From: Acidiflorens sp963803645
Lineage (GTDB): Bacteria > Acidobacteriota > Terriglobia > Terriglobales > Acidobacteriaceae
Assembly (NCBI GenBank): GCA_963803645.1
Contig: CAWDNK010000001.1
Location: forward strand, 124,001-188,000
DNA: 64,000 bases
Direction: 5' to 3'
Below the pieces are notes generated by a model that saw only the letters and a program-made list of their open reading frames with translations, made no database searches and was not told where the DNA came from. How positions within the stretch are numbered: position 1 is the stretch's first letter; each line of letters starts with the position of its first letter. This document shows, in pieces, positions 1-10,821 of the stretch. The position numbers and the translations under genes are program-made.

Positions 1-91
1 GCCCTTCCATGCTCAAAGCAGCGCTGTTTCAAATGGTCTGCATTCTTTGCGGTTTGCCTTCGTGTGGGCCGACTTTGGAAAAGGAGGCAAA

Positions 92-1408
92 ATGATCCAA
101 CCCCAACGAAGGGAGAAAATCGCCGCGGCCGTACGAGCGGCATTGAGCGTCGCGGCCGTGTGCTGGGCTCTGCTTGTTCCCGGCGCGGCCCAGGTCACCG
201 CCATCCGCGCTGGTAAGCTGGTCGATCCCGACTCCGGCACCGTTCTTACCGGCCAGACGATTCTTATCCGCGCCGGCAAGATCGAGGCTGTCGGCAACAA
301 CGTAACGATTCCGGCGGACGCCAAAATCATCGACCTCAGCAAGATGACCGTGCTTCCCGGTCTTATCGACTGTCACACCCATGTCGCGAGCGGCGCGCAA
401 GATGCTCTGGATATGGATATGTTCAGGCAGACCGCCGCGCAGTACGTGCTGGCGTCGGTGCCCAATGCACGCGTCATCCTCGAATCGGGCTTTACCACGG
501 TGCGGGATGTTGGCACCATGCGCGCCCTGGTCGACGTCGCTCTCCGCGACGCCATTAATCGTGGCGACATCGTCGGTCCTCACATGTTTGTGGCCGGCGC
601 CTACGTGACGATTACCGGCGGAGCCGGCTCGGCAACGGGACTTGCGCCCGACATCATCTTGCCTTGGGATATGCACTACGGCGAGGCCAACAGCCCGTGG
701 GAGGTGCGGCAGGTCATTCGCAAGCTGGCGCATGACGGAGTCGACCACATCAAGGTTCTCTCGAGCGGCGCGGTGCTCGCGCACGGAAGCAATCCCAAGT
801 CGCAGGAATTCACGCCGGAGGAACTACAAGCGGCGGTCGACGAGGCTAGTCACTTCGGGCTGCGCGTCGAAGCGCACGCGCATTCGCCCGAGGGCATCAA
901 GAACGCGATCCGCGCCGGCGTGGCCTCAGTTGAGCATGCCACCTTGATCGACGACGAAGGCATCGCACTGGCGAAACAGCACGGCACCTATCTCGATATG
1001 GATATTTACGACGAGGAGTGCATCCAAGAGCAAGGAAAAACGGGGCAAGTACCCAAGGATATGCTGGAACACGACGCCAGCCTCGGCCAGGCGCAGCGCG
1101 ACAATTTTCGAAAGGCGGTTGCTGCGGGAGTGAAAATGTCGTTCGGCACTGACGCCTCGGTCTGCCCGTTCGCAGACGGCGCCAAACAATTCGCCTACAT
1201 GGTGAAGTACGGCATGACTCCCATGCAGGCCATTCAGGCCGCAACCAGCAACGCTGCCGACCTGCTCGGCCATTCGAATGAATTTGGTTCGATCAAGCCG
1301 GGGAAATGCGCGGACATAGTCGCGGTAAACGGCGACCCGCTCACCGACATTCGACTTTTGGAAAAAATCCAGTTTGTAATGAAGGATGGGAAGGTCTACA
1401 AGCCGTAG
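92..1408 (+). CDS. Secreted amidohydrolase-family metallohydrolase
   Basis: A 438-residue amidohydrolase of the imidazolonepropionase-like/prolidase-like branch. The metal-binding HxH pair lies at residues 95-97 (LIDCHTHV), followed by a lysine in HIKVLSSG, later EAHAHS and SVEHATLID histidines and FGTDAS with the catalytic-type Asp. The N-terminus (about 35 residues, hydrophobic stretch ending in PGAAQV) is a signal peptide, so the enzyme should act in the periplasm. The start at 92 is chosen over an in-frame upstream start because AAGGAGG lies at 81-87. Substrate is unknown; family members cleave dipeptides or cyclic amides. It is the only plus-strand gene next to the end of the minus-strand EPS operon and is convergent with it. 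Confidence 0.85.
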   Translation: MIQPQRREKIAAAVRAALSVAAVCWALLVPGAAQVTAIRAGKLVDPDSGTVLTGQTILIRAGKIEAVGNNVTIPADAKIIDLSKMTVLPGLIDCHTHVASGAQDALDMDMFRQTAAQYVLASVPNARVILESGFTTVRDVGTMRALVDVALRDAINRGDIVGPHMFVAGAYVTITGGAGSATGLAPDIILPWDMHYGEANSPWEVRQVIRKLAHDGVDHIKVLSSGAVLAHGSNPKSQEFTPEELQAAVDEASHFGLRVEAHAHSPEGIKNAIRAGVASVEHATLIDDEGIALAKQHGTYLDMDIYDEECIQEQGKTGQVPKDMLEHDASLGQAQRDNFRKAVAAGVKMSFGTDASVCPFADGAKQFAYMVKYGMTPMQAIQAATSNAADLLGHSNEFGSIKPGKCADIVAVNGDPLTDIRLLEKIQFVMKDGKVYKP

Positions 1409-1483
1409 TGGAGATCAGGCCGCAGAGTGGAACTCACGGAGGGCGCGGTACTACAATTCGCGGCGACGCGGGGATCGCGTGCG

Positions 1484-2608
1484 CTATGCGCGGATATCTT
1501 GATAGACCTTCAACCACTGCGCGCGCACAACGTCCCAGGTGTATTTGCGCGATTCTTCGTGGGCGTTCTTCGCAAGTCTTGCAGCGAGTTCCGGATCGCG
1601 CAGCAGGCGAATAACATTGGCCGCCAGTGCATGCTCGTCGCCGACCGGCGACAGAAATCCCGTGCGCTCGTTTTCGACTAGATAGGGCATAGATTCGGGC
1701 GAGGTGGTGACGACGGGTGTTCCACATCCGAAGGCCTCGATCACCGAAACGGGCATGTTGTCGAGCCATGACGCGTTGATGAAGATGTCAGCGTCGTCGT
1801 AATGCTTGCCGATGTTGTCGCGCGAGGCGACGCCGGTGAAGGTCACTCCCGTGAGTTTGAGATCGGCGACCTGTCGCCGGATCTCGGCTTCGAGCGGACC
1901 GCTGCCGACGAGATCGAGACGCGTCTCGGGATATTGTTTCTTCACTTCTGCGAACGCTTTCACTACCACGTCGACACTGTAGTAGTCCTGAAAACCGCGC
2001 GTGCAGACCAGATGCGGGCGGAGCGGCTGGCGCTCGCGATAGCGGAATTGCGAGAGATCGACGAGATTAGGGACGACAACGGCGGTGAGGCCGAACTCGC
2101 GGAAGACGTCGACCAGATAGCCGGAGGGCGCGACGATGCGGTCGACGCGCGCCAGCACATATTTGCCCGAGCGAAAGCGTTGCAGATGATCGCGAGCCTC
2201 GCCGCTACGATAGTTGATGATGGTTTTCTTGCCGCGCAGCTTTGCAACAAACCACGCCGGCGCAGGCGCCAAGAGAAACGACCAGTACGACGCGGAGAAA
2301 ATATGGGCCACATCGACATCTTTGAGGTCGCGCCACAGATGCCAGAAGTAGATCGGCTCGCGGAGAATGGTGCGGAGGCCGGGGACACGTTCGGCCCACG
2401 CGAGCGCGCGCGGCAGCGGGGGATCGACGGCGATGAATGTAACTTTGACGTCGGGATCGTTCCGCCAGAGGCGCATGAGCAGATCGGCCTGCACCGCCTG
2501 GCCGCCGACGTAGCGCAGGCTGGGCGCAACAATGGCGACGGCGACTTTCATGGGGCGGCTTGGAGCCGCGTGCGCGCCGTCCATTTCAGAATTTCCCGGC
2601 GCGCTCAT
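1484..2608 (-). CDS. GT4-family glycosyltransferase (last gene of EPS operon)
   Basis: A 374-residue GT-B fold glycosyltransferase, probably cytoplasmic and adding a sugar to the lipid-linked EPS repeat unit. N-terminal domain contains RYVGGQAVQADLLMRLW (acceptor/donor loop typical of GT4); the C-terminal nucleotide-sugar domain shows VGSGPLE, DIFINASW and VIEAFGCGTPVVTT, the E-x7-E type motif of GT4. Its start codon overlaps the stop of the upstream GT4 gene by four bases (ATGA arrangement), so the two are translationally coupled. No terminator was clearly seen between it and the convergent amidohydrolase. Sugar specificity cannot be read from the sequence. Confidence 0.88.
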   Translation of the reverse strand: MSAPGNSEMDGAHAAPSRPMKVAVAIVAPSLRYVGGQAVQADLLMRLWRNDPDVKVTFIAVDPPLPRALAWAERVPGLRTILREPIYFWHLWRDLKDVDVAHIFSASYWSFLLAPAPAWFVAKLRGKKTIINYRSGEARDHLQRFRSGKYVLARVDRIVAPSGYLVDVFREFGLTAVVVPNLVDLSQFRYRERQPLRPHLVCTRGFQDYYSVDVVVKAFAEVKKQYPETRLDLVGSGPLEAEIRRQVADLKLTGVTFTGVASRDNIGKHYDDADIFINASWLDNMPVSVIEAFGCGTPVVTTSPESMPYLVENERTGFLSPVGDEHALAANVIRLLRDPELAARLAKNAHEESRKYTWDVVRAQWLKVYQDIRA

Positions 2609-3762
2609 GCGTTGGGCCGTCTCCGGCCTTTGCGATCGAGGAGATCTTCGTAGAGAGCTTCATACTGCCGGCGGATGGGATCGAGGCTGAAGTTTTGCTC
2701 GGCGAAGCGGCGCGCATTGCGACCTTGCTCACTGCGAAGGTTCGCATCGGGCAGAAGCCGGCAGATCGCATCCGCGAATTCGGCTTCCTTGCCGGCCGGA
2801 ATCAGCGCTCCGCGCTCGCTGTTGACGAGCTCCGGATTTCCTCCGACGGCGTAGGCGACGACCGGCGCGCCGGCGGCCATGGCTTCGAGAATGACGTTCG
2901 ACAAGCCCTCAGAATCCGAGGTGAGTACCGAGATGTCGGAGCAAGCAAAGATGGCGGGAATGTCACGGCGATCGCCCAGGAAGAGAACACTCTCTCCGAG
3001 CCCAAGGGCGGCGGCTTGCTGCTCGATTTCGGCGCGGAGAGGGCCATCGCCAACGAGCAGAAATTCCGCGTCCGGAATGCGCTTGTGGACTTCAGCAGCG
3101 ATGCGCAGAAAGCCGGCGTGATTTTTGTAGTGTGCGTTCATGCGGGCGACCATGGCTATGCGAGGCTTGTTCGCGGCGCGCGGCAGCGCGGGCGCGGCAG
3201 GCTCAAACACCGCGCTGGGCATGGCGTTTCCGATGACGGCCAGTCTCGCGCGCGCGATTCCGGCGGAGGCGAGACGATCCGCTCCGGCCTGCGAGTTGCA
3301 GACCACAGCGTCGCACCAGCGAAAGGCCACCGCCTGCGCTCGAAATTGCGCGGGCGTCAGGAGGTCTCCCAGTTGGCGATGGCTGCCGATCACCACCGGC
3401 ACGCGCGCCAAACGCGCGGCGGGAATAAGCGTGAGGTTGGTGTAGAAATCGAAAGCGTGCGCGACCTGAATGTGATTTTGCCGAAGATGGCGAGCGAGCG
3501 CGAGGCGCGTGCGCAGCGACCTCCATCCAAACAGGCTTCCGCCCAGCGGAAATTGCGCGAACTCTCTGAACTGGCCGGCCAGGGGTCCGCGTGGGTTCAC
3601 GCATCCCACGCGCACGGCAAATTTTGCGGCGTCGGCATTTTGCGCGAGCAATGCACACTGCCGCTCCGATCCGCCAGTCTCAAAGGTGTTAATCATGAGA
3701 AACAGGCCGATGGGCGCTGTAGGCGGGGCCGAAGCTGGATTCGCGGCGTCGGTGGCGGCCAA
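2605..3762 (-). CDS. GT4-family glycosyltransferase, EPS operon
   Basis: A 385-residue GT4 enzyme. MINTFETGGSERQ near residue 23 is the first beta-strand and glycine-rich donor loop; the C-terminal half has MVARMNAHYKNH, LLVGDGPLRAEIE and SDSEGLSNVILEAMAAGAPVV, the canonical GT4 EGxxxVxLEAMAxGxPVV block. Resembles the sugar transferases found next to exosortase/PEP-CTERM EPS loci. The annotated start is a TTG with a GGGAGAG-like ribosome site about 5 nt upstream, two bases after the asnB-like stop; the remaining in-frame ATG lies inside the first strand and is unlikely. Four-base overlap with the next GT4 gene. Confidence 0.87.
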   Translation of the reverse strand: MAATDAANPASAPPTAPIGLFLMINTFETGGSERQCALLAQNADAAKFAVRVGCVNPRGPLAGQFREFAQFPLGGSLFGWRSLRTRLALARHLRQNHIQVAHAFDFYTNLTLIPAARLARVPVVIGSHRQLGDLLTPAQFRAQAVAFRWCDAVVCNSQAGADRLASAGIARARLAVIGNAMPSAVFEPAAPALPRAANKPRIAMVARMNAHYKNHAGFLRIAAEVHKRIPDAEFLLVGDGPLRAEIEQQAAALGLGESVLFLGDRRDIPAIFACSDISVLTSDSEGLSNVILEAMAAGAPVVAYAVGGNPELVNSERGALIPAGKEAEFADAICRLLPDANLRSEQGRNARRFAEQNFSLDPIRRQYEALYEDLLDRKGRRRPNA

Positions 3763-3764
3763 CG

Positions 3765-5792
<2,028 letters not shown>

Positions 5793-5799
5793 GACCGGT

Positions 5800-6984
5800 T
5801 TATCCTTTCACAACTTCGCGCTCGGGCGCCGCGCGCGGCTTCTCATTGGATGATGCGGCCGCCGCCGAGATGCGATGGAAGCGGTAATCGCGATAATCGC
5901 CGGGATTGCCGTCGCGCCCATCGCAGGCGGCGAGCAGAATGTTCGTCATCTCGCGCGCGGTGACAAAGTGCAGCGTCTCATTTCTATCGGCCGCTCCGTT
6001 GACAAGTTGCGCGAGAAAGTCCCGGAACGCGCTGCCGATGACCGCCTCGCGCTGCGTCGGATCCATGGAGTGGCAATGGAGCTTGATGAAAAGCCAGTCG
6101 GGGCGGCCGATGACGCGCACGCGGGCCTTTTTCCAGAGCGCGAGACGACGCAGCGACATGGGCGCACTGCCGGTGATGGCGCCATTCTCGATCACTGGTT
6201 TGGCGCTGCGGACGGAGCGTCCGAGGTCGGTGACGAGTGGTCCTTGCACGATGAGCGGCCAGGTTGCAGGCGCACGGCCGACGGCGAGGTCGCGGCCCTT
6301 GCGTTGCGGCGCGACTTGGTCGAGCGGCAATTCGCACTCGTAAACGGAATTAACTTTGGCGGTCTGCGCGGGATGCCAGAGGCTCGATGGCATGGTGAAA
6401 TCGGCATAGCAGCCGGTCTCAGCCAGGATTTGCATCTCGGAATCGACGCCGCAGAAGAGTCCGCCGGCGGAATTGGCGAGCGCGAAATTTCCGTGCACGA
6501 AAGCGTAGTGCGGCTCGACTGAATCACCGGCAACGGATAGACAGCGATGCCGAAAGGCAAGCTGGTCGCGGAATTCGGTCAACTGGCGGCGGGTATTCTC
6601 CGCCGTATCCGGTTCGTGCATGCCGTGGTGGAGGTGGATTTCGGTTTCGCCCCAGCCGGTGCGGCAGTGCTCGGCAAGCATCTCGACCAGTTCCTGGTCA
6701 TATTGCTCGGCAGGATAGAAGTAAGTGTGGACGAGCGGGCGGCCGTCGTGATCGCGGAGATGCTGGTTGACTTTCGGATACTCGCGAAACCAGACTTCCT
6801 CGCGGCGCAATTGCTCGGGGCGCGGCACGCGCTTGTAGCCGCTGGTCGGATCGAAGGCGGGTTCAAAATGATCGGCGAGCGCGAGGATGAGGTGAACGTG
6901 GCCGGACATGGGAGAGCGCATCCCATGACGCGTAATCGTGGGCAGCACTCTTCCGGCGTAAGGTAATTTCTTTTTGAATCCCAT
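5800..6984 (-). CDS. Polysaccharide-deacetylase-like protein, EPS operon
   Basis: A 394-residue soluble protein without a signal peptide. Not confidently assigned: LADHFEP near residue 37, EIHLHHGMHEPDT near 117 and FVHGNFALANS near 163 resemble the Asp and HxxH/H-containing strands of carbohydrate esterase 4-like (beta/alpha) barrels, and LHCHSMD near 300 could add another metal ligand. In exosortase-type EPS loci a deacetylase is a frequent member, which fits the position between the methyltransferase and the amidotransferase genes. The NodB-type TFDDG motif is missing, so activity on the polymer is a hypothesis only. Confidence 0.6.
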   Translation of the reverse strand: MGFKKKLPYAGRVLPTITRHGMRSPMSGHVHLILALADHFEPAFDPTSGYKRVPRPEQLRREEVWFREYPKVNQHLRDHDGRPLVHTYFYPAEQYDQELVEMLAEHCRTGWGETEIHLHHGMHEPDTAENTRRQLTEFRDQLAFRHRCLSVAGDSVEPHYAFVHGNFALANSAGGLFCGVDSEMQILAETGCYADFTMPSSLWHPAQTAKVNSVYECELPLDQVAPQRKGRDLAVGRAPATWPLIVQGPLVTDLGRSVRSAKPVIENGAITGSAPMSLRRLALWKKARVRVIGRPDWLFIKLHCHSMDPTQREAVIGSAFRDFLAQLVNGAADRNETLHFVTAREMTNILLAACDGRDGNPGDYRDYRFHRISAAAASSNEKPRAAPEREVVKG

Positions 6985-7082
6985 GCATTTTAGCTACGAG
7001 TTGCGAGCCGCGAACTGCCGGCGAAATATATTCCGCTTCATCCAGCTGAGCAAAAGAGTTGTCGAGCTTAAAGTCGCGGACA

Positions 7083-8054
7083 TCACCGCGCCCGCAACGG
7101 CTTCCGCCCGCGCACCGCGATGGAAAATTCTCCAATGCGCATGTCTTCCATGCCCATCGCTTCGTACCAGCGGAAAACCTGCTCATACGTGTGCTTGGAC
7201 TGATACTTCGGCGAGTACCAGTCAAAGGTATCGAGCGTGCGCTGTTCGGCGGTCTTCTGCCGGTTCACGGGAAAAACGTGATGCAGCAGGCCCGCCGAGG
7301 GCCGTCCAACCAGCGGCACCTTCTTCAAAACCTGTTCCGTGTTGTAGAGCACCGGCACTGCGACCTTCAAAACACTATGCAGCGTTTCCGGCTTCATGCG
7401 GCTGGTGTAGCGGCGCCAGAAATCGCTGAAGCGGTACCACTTGTTATATCCACTGTAGAGCCACACGGCGAGGATGCCGCCCGGCTTGAGATATTTGTCG
7501 AGCGCCTTGACGGCCGCTTCGCAGTCGGGCGTGTGGTGCAGCACGCCGACGCTGTAAATGATGTCGAAACTTTCCGGCGCGAAAGGCAGCGCGAAAACAT
7601 CAGCCTGCATGGCAACAAAGTCGCGGTCGGCGAGATTCTTAGCGGCTACTTCGGCGGCCGCGCTCAGGTCGATGCCGACCACCCGGGCTCCCCAACTAGT
7701 GGCGACTTCGGCGAAGCGGCCCATGCCGCAGCCTACGTCGAGCACAAGCTTGCCTTTGAGTTCCTCGGGCTTGAGCGCGGTCTTCCAGCGGAAGTTGGCA
7801 TCGGATTCGCGGACCTGGTCGTGATCGAGCTGCGTCTTCTGGTAGCGGTGCCACTGGAAGCCGAAGCTGGCGGCGTAGTGCTGCGCGTCGACGAAACGGG
7901 CGATGCCGTTGACGTTCGGATAGGCGCGCTTGCAGGCCGGGCACACGTACCCGCCGGCGTTGTCGCTCTCAAGATGGGAGCCGCAACCCAGGCAGCGCAG
8001 AATTTCCTGCAAATCAGCGGACAGGACTGACTGCATCTGTTCTTCCGAAATCAT
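7083..8054 (-). CDS. SAM-dependent methyltransferase with N-terminal zinc ribbon
   Basis: About 323 residues. Residues 18-45 form a Trm112/UPF0434-like zinc ribbon (CLGCGSHLES...YVCPACKRAYP, four Cys). A class I methyltransferase domain follows, with motif I VLDVGCGMGRFAEVA and motif-IV-like DIIYSVGVLHHTPD. Proteins with this layout methylate sugars or sugar-nucleotide intermediates in surface polysaccharide clusters; exact substrate is unknown. The start at 8054 is chosen because GGAGG lies at 8058-8062; a longer frame would overlap the polymerase gene by 185 bp. Even so the start lies 41 bp inside the end of the upstream gene, so the pair is tightly coupled. Confidence 0.85.
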   Translation of the reverse strand: MISEEQMQSVLSADLQEILRCLGCGSHLESDNAGGYVCPACKRAYPNVNGIARFVDAQHYAASFGFQWHRYQKTQLDHDQVRESDANFRWKTALKPEELKGKLVLDVGCGMGRFAEVATSWGARVVGIDLSAAAEVAAKNLADRDFVAMQADVFALPFAPESFDIIYSVGVLHHTPDCEAAVKALDKYLKPGGILAVWLYSGYNKWYRFSDFWRRYTSRMKPETLHSVLKVAVPVLYNTEQVLKKVPLVGRPSAGLLHHVFPVNRQKTAEQRTLDTFDWYSPKYQSKHTYEQVFRWYEAMGMEDMRIGEFSIAVRGRKPLRAR

Positions 8055-9363
8055 AAGCCTCCAGGAAATGACGTCCACGCTTCGGCGGCGGAGCTGCCTC
8101 GCCGGGTCCTTCCGCATCTTGTTCTTTGATGGTCTGCAACAGAGTTGCGATAAAAGCGACGGCAAAATAGGGGAAGTACTGGTAGGCCTCGGGCGCAAAG
8201 AGCGCTCCTATAATGAAGCCAACCAGCGAACTGGTGAGCGCGCCTACGAATAACGTGGTGTTCGGATCGAGATCTGTCCGCTTGCGCAAGACTTTAAGAT
8301 CCTGAAATCCGCGCCGGAAATACATCAGATAAATAACCAGAACCGGGAGGCCGCCTTCGGCGGCGATCTGGAGGTAGGTCATGTGCACATCGCGCCAGAT
8401 TCCGGAATAGGTGGGAAAGTTGTGCACGCCGATGCCGAAAATGGGATAGGACTCGATGGCGTCGAGCGCGCGGAACATCAGGAACTTGCGATCCTGGAAC
8501 GATCCGTAGGCGGACTTCTCGGTCGTACTGTCGCCCGAGAGCGCCTCAAAGCGGTCGTAGAGCTTGCCGCCCACCGTGCCCGCAATCAGCACCGCGGCCA
8601 ACACCGTTCCCACCAGCAACTGCGGGCGCTTGCCCTTGATGGCGAAGAAGTAGAGCGTGACCGCGCCCGAGATGCACAGGTTGATGAAGCCGGCGCGGGA
8701 AGCGGTCATGAAAATCGTGAAGAGCATGATCAGCATTCCGCCGAGCCATGCAACCTTCGCAAACGCGCTCTTTGATGTGACCATGAACGCCAGCGCGAAG
8801 GGCAGCGCGAGCACGATGGCAAAAGCCAAATCGTTCGGATTCGAGTAGATGCCGCCGAGAACTCCCGCCAGGCGGTCGACCCCGCGGCCCTTGATGAGCG
8901 CGGCTACGCAGGCTACGACTACCGAAATCGCCTGAATAAAAATGATGCGGCGCAGACGGTCGAAAGTGGTGATGAGCAGAAAGATCAGCGCCCAGGCGAT
9001 GTAGATCTTCGAGAACTCGACGGAGCGGGTGATGGCGCCACCCTTCCAGACGGGCGAGAGGACGGCACCGATCCACAGGAGAGCAATCATGAGCAGCAGC
9101 AGCTTCGACTCTTTGGGCATGTCTTTCATGGTGCGCTTGGTGCGCCCCATGGCATTGAACAGCCCCCAGATGGCGAGGATCGCCGTGATTTTGGCGAGCG
9201 GAATGTACCCGAGGAAAGGCACATAGTCTCCCGGCCGCGCGCAGTAGACGACGAAAAACGCACTCAGCCAGAAAAACGAAGCTCGGGTCGGGTCCGCGCC
9301 CTGATAGATCCGCCGGCCCACGCCATTGCCTGCCGGTGCCGCCATGTTGTCGCCAGTCGCCAC
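8014..9363 (-). CDS. O-antigen ligase/Wzy-type polymerase membrane protein
   Basis: A 449-residue integral membrane protein with about ten to twelve hydrophobic segments. The long periplasmic loop ends in the Wzy_C signature region: IGIGVHNFPTYSG then MTYLQIAAEGGLPVLVIYL, typical of O-antigen polymerases/ligases that join lipid-linked repeat units on the periplasmic face. In this operon it is the best candidate for the EPS polymerase that works with the Wzz-like protein at 15.3-16.8 kb. The leader upstream (9364-9491) is a low-complexity A/G-rich repeat on the coding strand. The 3' end overlaps the methyltransferase gene. Confidence 0.85.
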   Translation of the reverse strand: MATGDNMAAPAGNGVGRRIYQGADPTRASFFWLSAFFVVYCARPGDYVPFLGYIPLAKITAILAIWGLFNAMGRTKRTMKDMPKESKLLLLMIALLWIGAVLSPVWKGGAITRSVEFSKIYIAWALIFLLITTFDRLRRIIFIQAISVVVACVAALIKGRGVDRLAGVLGGIYSNPNDLAFAIVLALPFALAFMVTSKSAFAKVAWLGGMLIMLFTIFMTASRAGFINLCISGAVTLYFFAIKGKRPQLLVGTVLAAVLIAGTVGGKLYDRFEALSGDSTTEKSAYGSFQDRKFLMFRALDAIESYPIFGIGVHNFPTYSGIWRDVHMTYLQIAAEGGLPVLVIYLMYFRRGFQDLKVLRKRTDLDPNTTLFVGALTSSLVGFIIGALFAPEAYQYFPYFAVAFIATLLQTIKEQDAEGPGEAAPPPKRGRHFLEAYDFGRTDAVSPVR

Positions 9364-9491
9364 AAATTCCTCTTTTTCTGTCTTGCCGTTCTTGCGCTTT
9401 CTTCTTAGCTATTGTTCTTAAGTATCTTTCCAGTCTTTTCTCTTAACTATCTTTCTTAACTATTTCTAACTATCTTTCTTGCGTTCTCGCT
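9364..9491 (-). repeat. Low-complexity pyrimidine/purine word repeat in EPS operon
   Basis: About 9395-9485 consists of degenerate repeats of the word CTTAACTATCTTT (plus strand), for example TCTTAACTATCTTTCTTAAC at about 9441-9460 followed by TATTTCTAACTATCTTTC. On the coding strand this is a long A/G-rich leader before the polymerase gene and after the GT4 gene. No protein is encoded. Confidence 0.7.
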
Positions 9492-10802
9492 CTATGCCGA
9501 GCGCGCAGTAACGGCGCGCGGGCCCGATACAGGCTCGGAGACTTCGGCGCGCGCGGTCTGCGGTGGAAGCTCGGGCGAGGCAGAATCTTTGCTCGCCGAT
9601 TTCTTTTCCGCCTCAGCTTGCAGCACTTCGGCGAAGAGCTGCGCGATCGCAGGCCAGTCGTGGTGTGCGGCCGTCTCGGCCGCAGCGTTCTCATAGCGGC
9701 AGCGCAGATCGGGATCGCGCAACAGCGTGACGACCGCCTTGGAAAAGGCGCGGGCGTCATCGGCCAGAACGATGTCGCGGCCGTCATGAATGTCCAATCC
9801 TTCGGCACCCACGGTCGTCGAGACCACCGCTTTGGCCGCAGCCATGGCTTCGTAGATTTTCAGGCGCGTGCCGCCTCCGATACGTAAGGGCACGATGACT
9901 ACTGTTGACTGCCGGAGATGCTCGACCACTGAAGGTACGCGTCCGGTGACTTCAATCGAATCGGAAGCCCACTTTTCGACGCGGCGCACCGGATTGCGCC
10001 CTACGATTCGGAGCCGGGCATCCGGAACCGCGAATTTGATCGACGGCCAGATTTCTCCGCAGAAATATTCCACGCCGTCCACATTCGGCTCCCAGTCCAT
10101 GGCGCCGACAAAAGACACGATGGGCGCGGGTTCAGTAGGGTTCGAGGAGTCCGGCGCGAATTCGGCAAGATCGACGCCCGTGGGAACGACCGTGATGCGA
10201 TCGCCCTCAACCCAGCGCGTCATGAGGGAGCGATCGTTTTCAGAGACTGCAATCACGTGCTGAAACCTCTGCACCGCGCTCTTTTCGTAAGCGAGCATCT
10301 TGCGGAATTCCACGTCGTACATCAGCTTCTTAATTGGGTTGGAGGCGGTTTCGGAGTGGCGCCGCCAGATTTCGCTCTCCACGTTGTGCTGGAAGAGCAA
10401 GCTTGGAACGTTCAGGCGTTCGGGAAAATTGATGGCCGCATCCAGAAAGTCGCAGACCGCGACGTCAAAGCGCTCTTCGCGGAACCACGACGCCAGCTGG
10501 CCTTGCACGACAGCGTCGGCGAAACGTCCAACCGCGTAGGGAGCGGCGGCGCTGAGATGCTTCAGGTAGTCGAGGCCGCGCCGTAATCCCGTGAGTTCGC
10601 GCTTGCCGGTACAGACCGCAACCGATCCCGGCAACTGGCGCTGCAACTCGCGCTCGTAGCCCGAGTCGGGCTCGCCACTATAGTAAGAATAGAACGTTAG
10701 CTCATGGCGCACGGCGAGGTAGCGCAGCACGTGATACGTGCGTATGTTGCCGCCATTTTCGACGGGCAGCAACTTATCGGCTTTGACCCAGAGAATTCGC
10801 AT
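9492..10802 (-). CDS. GT4-family glycosyltransferase, exosortase-locus type
   Basis: A 436-residue GT-B glycosyltransferase. It begins MRILWVKADKLLPVENGG, the form seen in the EpsH/exosortase-associated sugar transferase group, and has VSFVGAMDWEPNVDGV, RIVGRNP and LRIGGGTRLKIYEAMAAAK in the C-terminal donor-binding domain. The start at 10802 is selected because it places the first beta-strand at the N-terminus and leaves 19 bp after the upstream gene; a longer frame (10856) would overlap that gene. The last 50 residues are Ala/Glu/Ser-rich and look disordered. Confidence 0.86.
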   Translation of the reverse strand: MRILWVKADKLLPVENGGNIRTYHVLRYLAVRHELTFYSYYSGEPDSGYERELQRQLPGSVAVCTGKRELTGLRRGLDYLKHLSAAAPYAVGRFADAVVQGQLASWFREERFDVAVCDFLDAAINFPERLNVPSLLFQHNVESEIWRRHSETASNPIKKLMYDVEFRKMLAYEKSAVQRFQHVIAVSENDRSLMTRWVEGDRITVVPTGVDLAEFAPDSSNPTEPAPIVSFVGAMDWEPNVDGVEYFCGEIWPSIKFAVPDARLRIVGRNPVRRVEKWASDSIEVTGRVPSVVEHLRQSTVVIVPLRIGGGTRLKIYEAMAAAKAVVSTTVGAEGLDIHDGRDIVLADDARAFSKAVVTLLRDPDLRCRYENAAAETAAHHDWPAIAQLFAEVLQAEAEKKSASKDSASPELPPQTARAEVSEPVSGPRAVTARSA

Positions 10803-10821
10803 GGCAGTGAGCGGGCGTCGT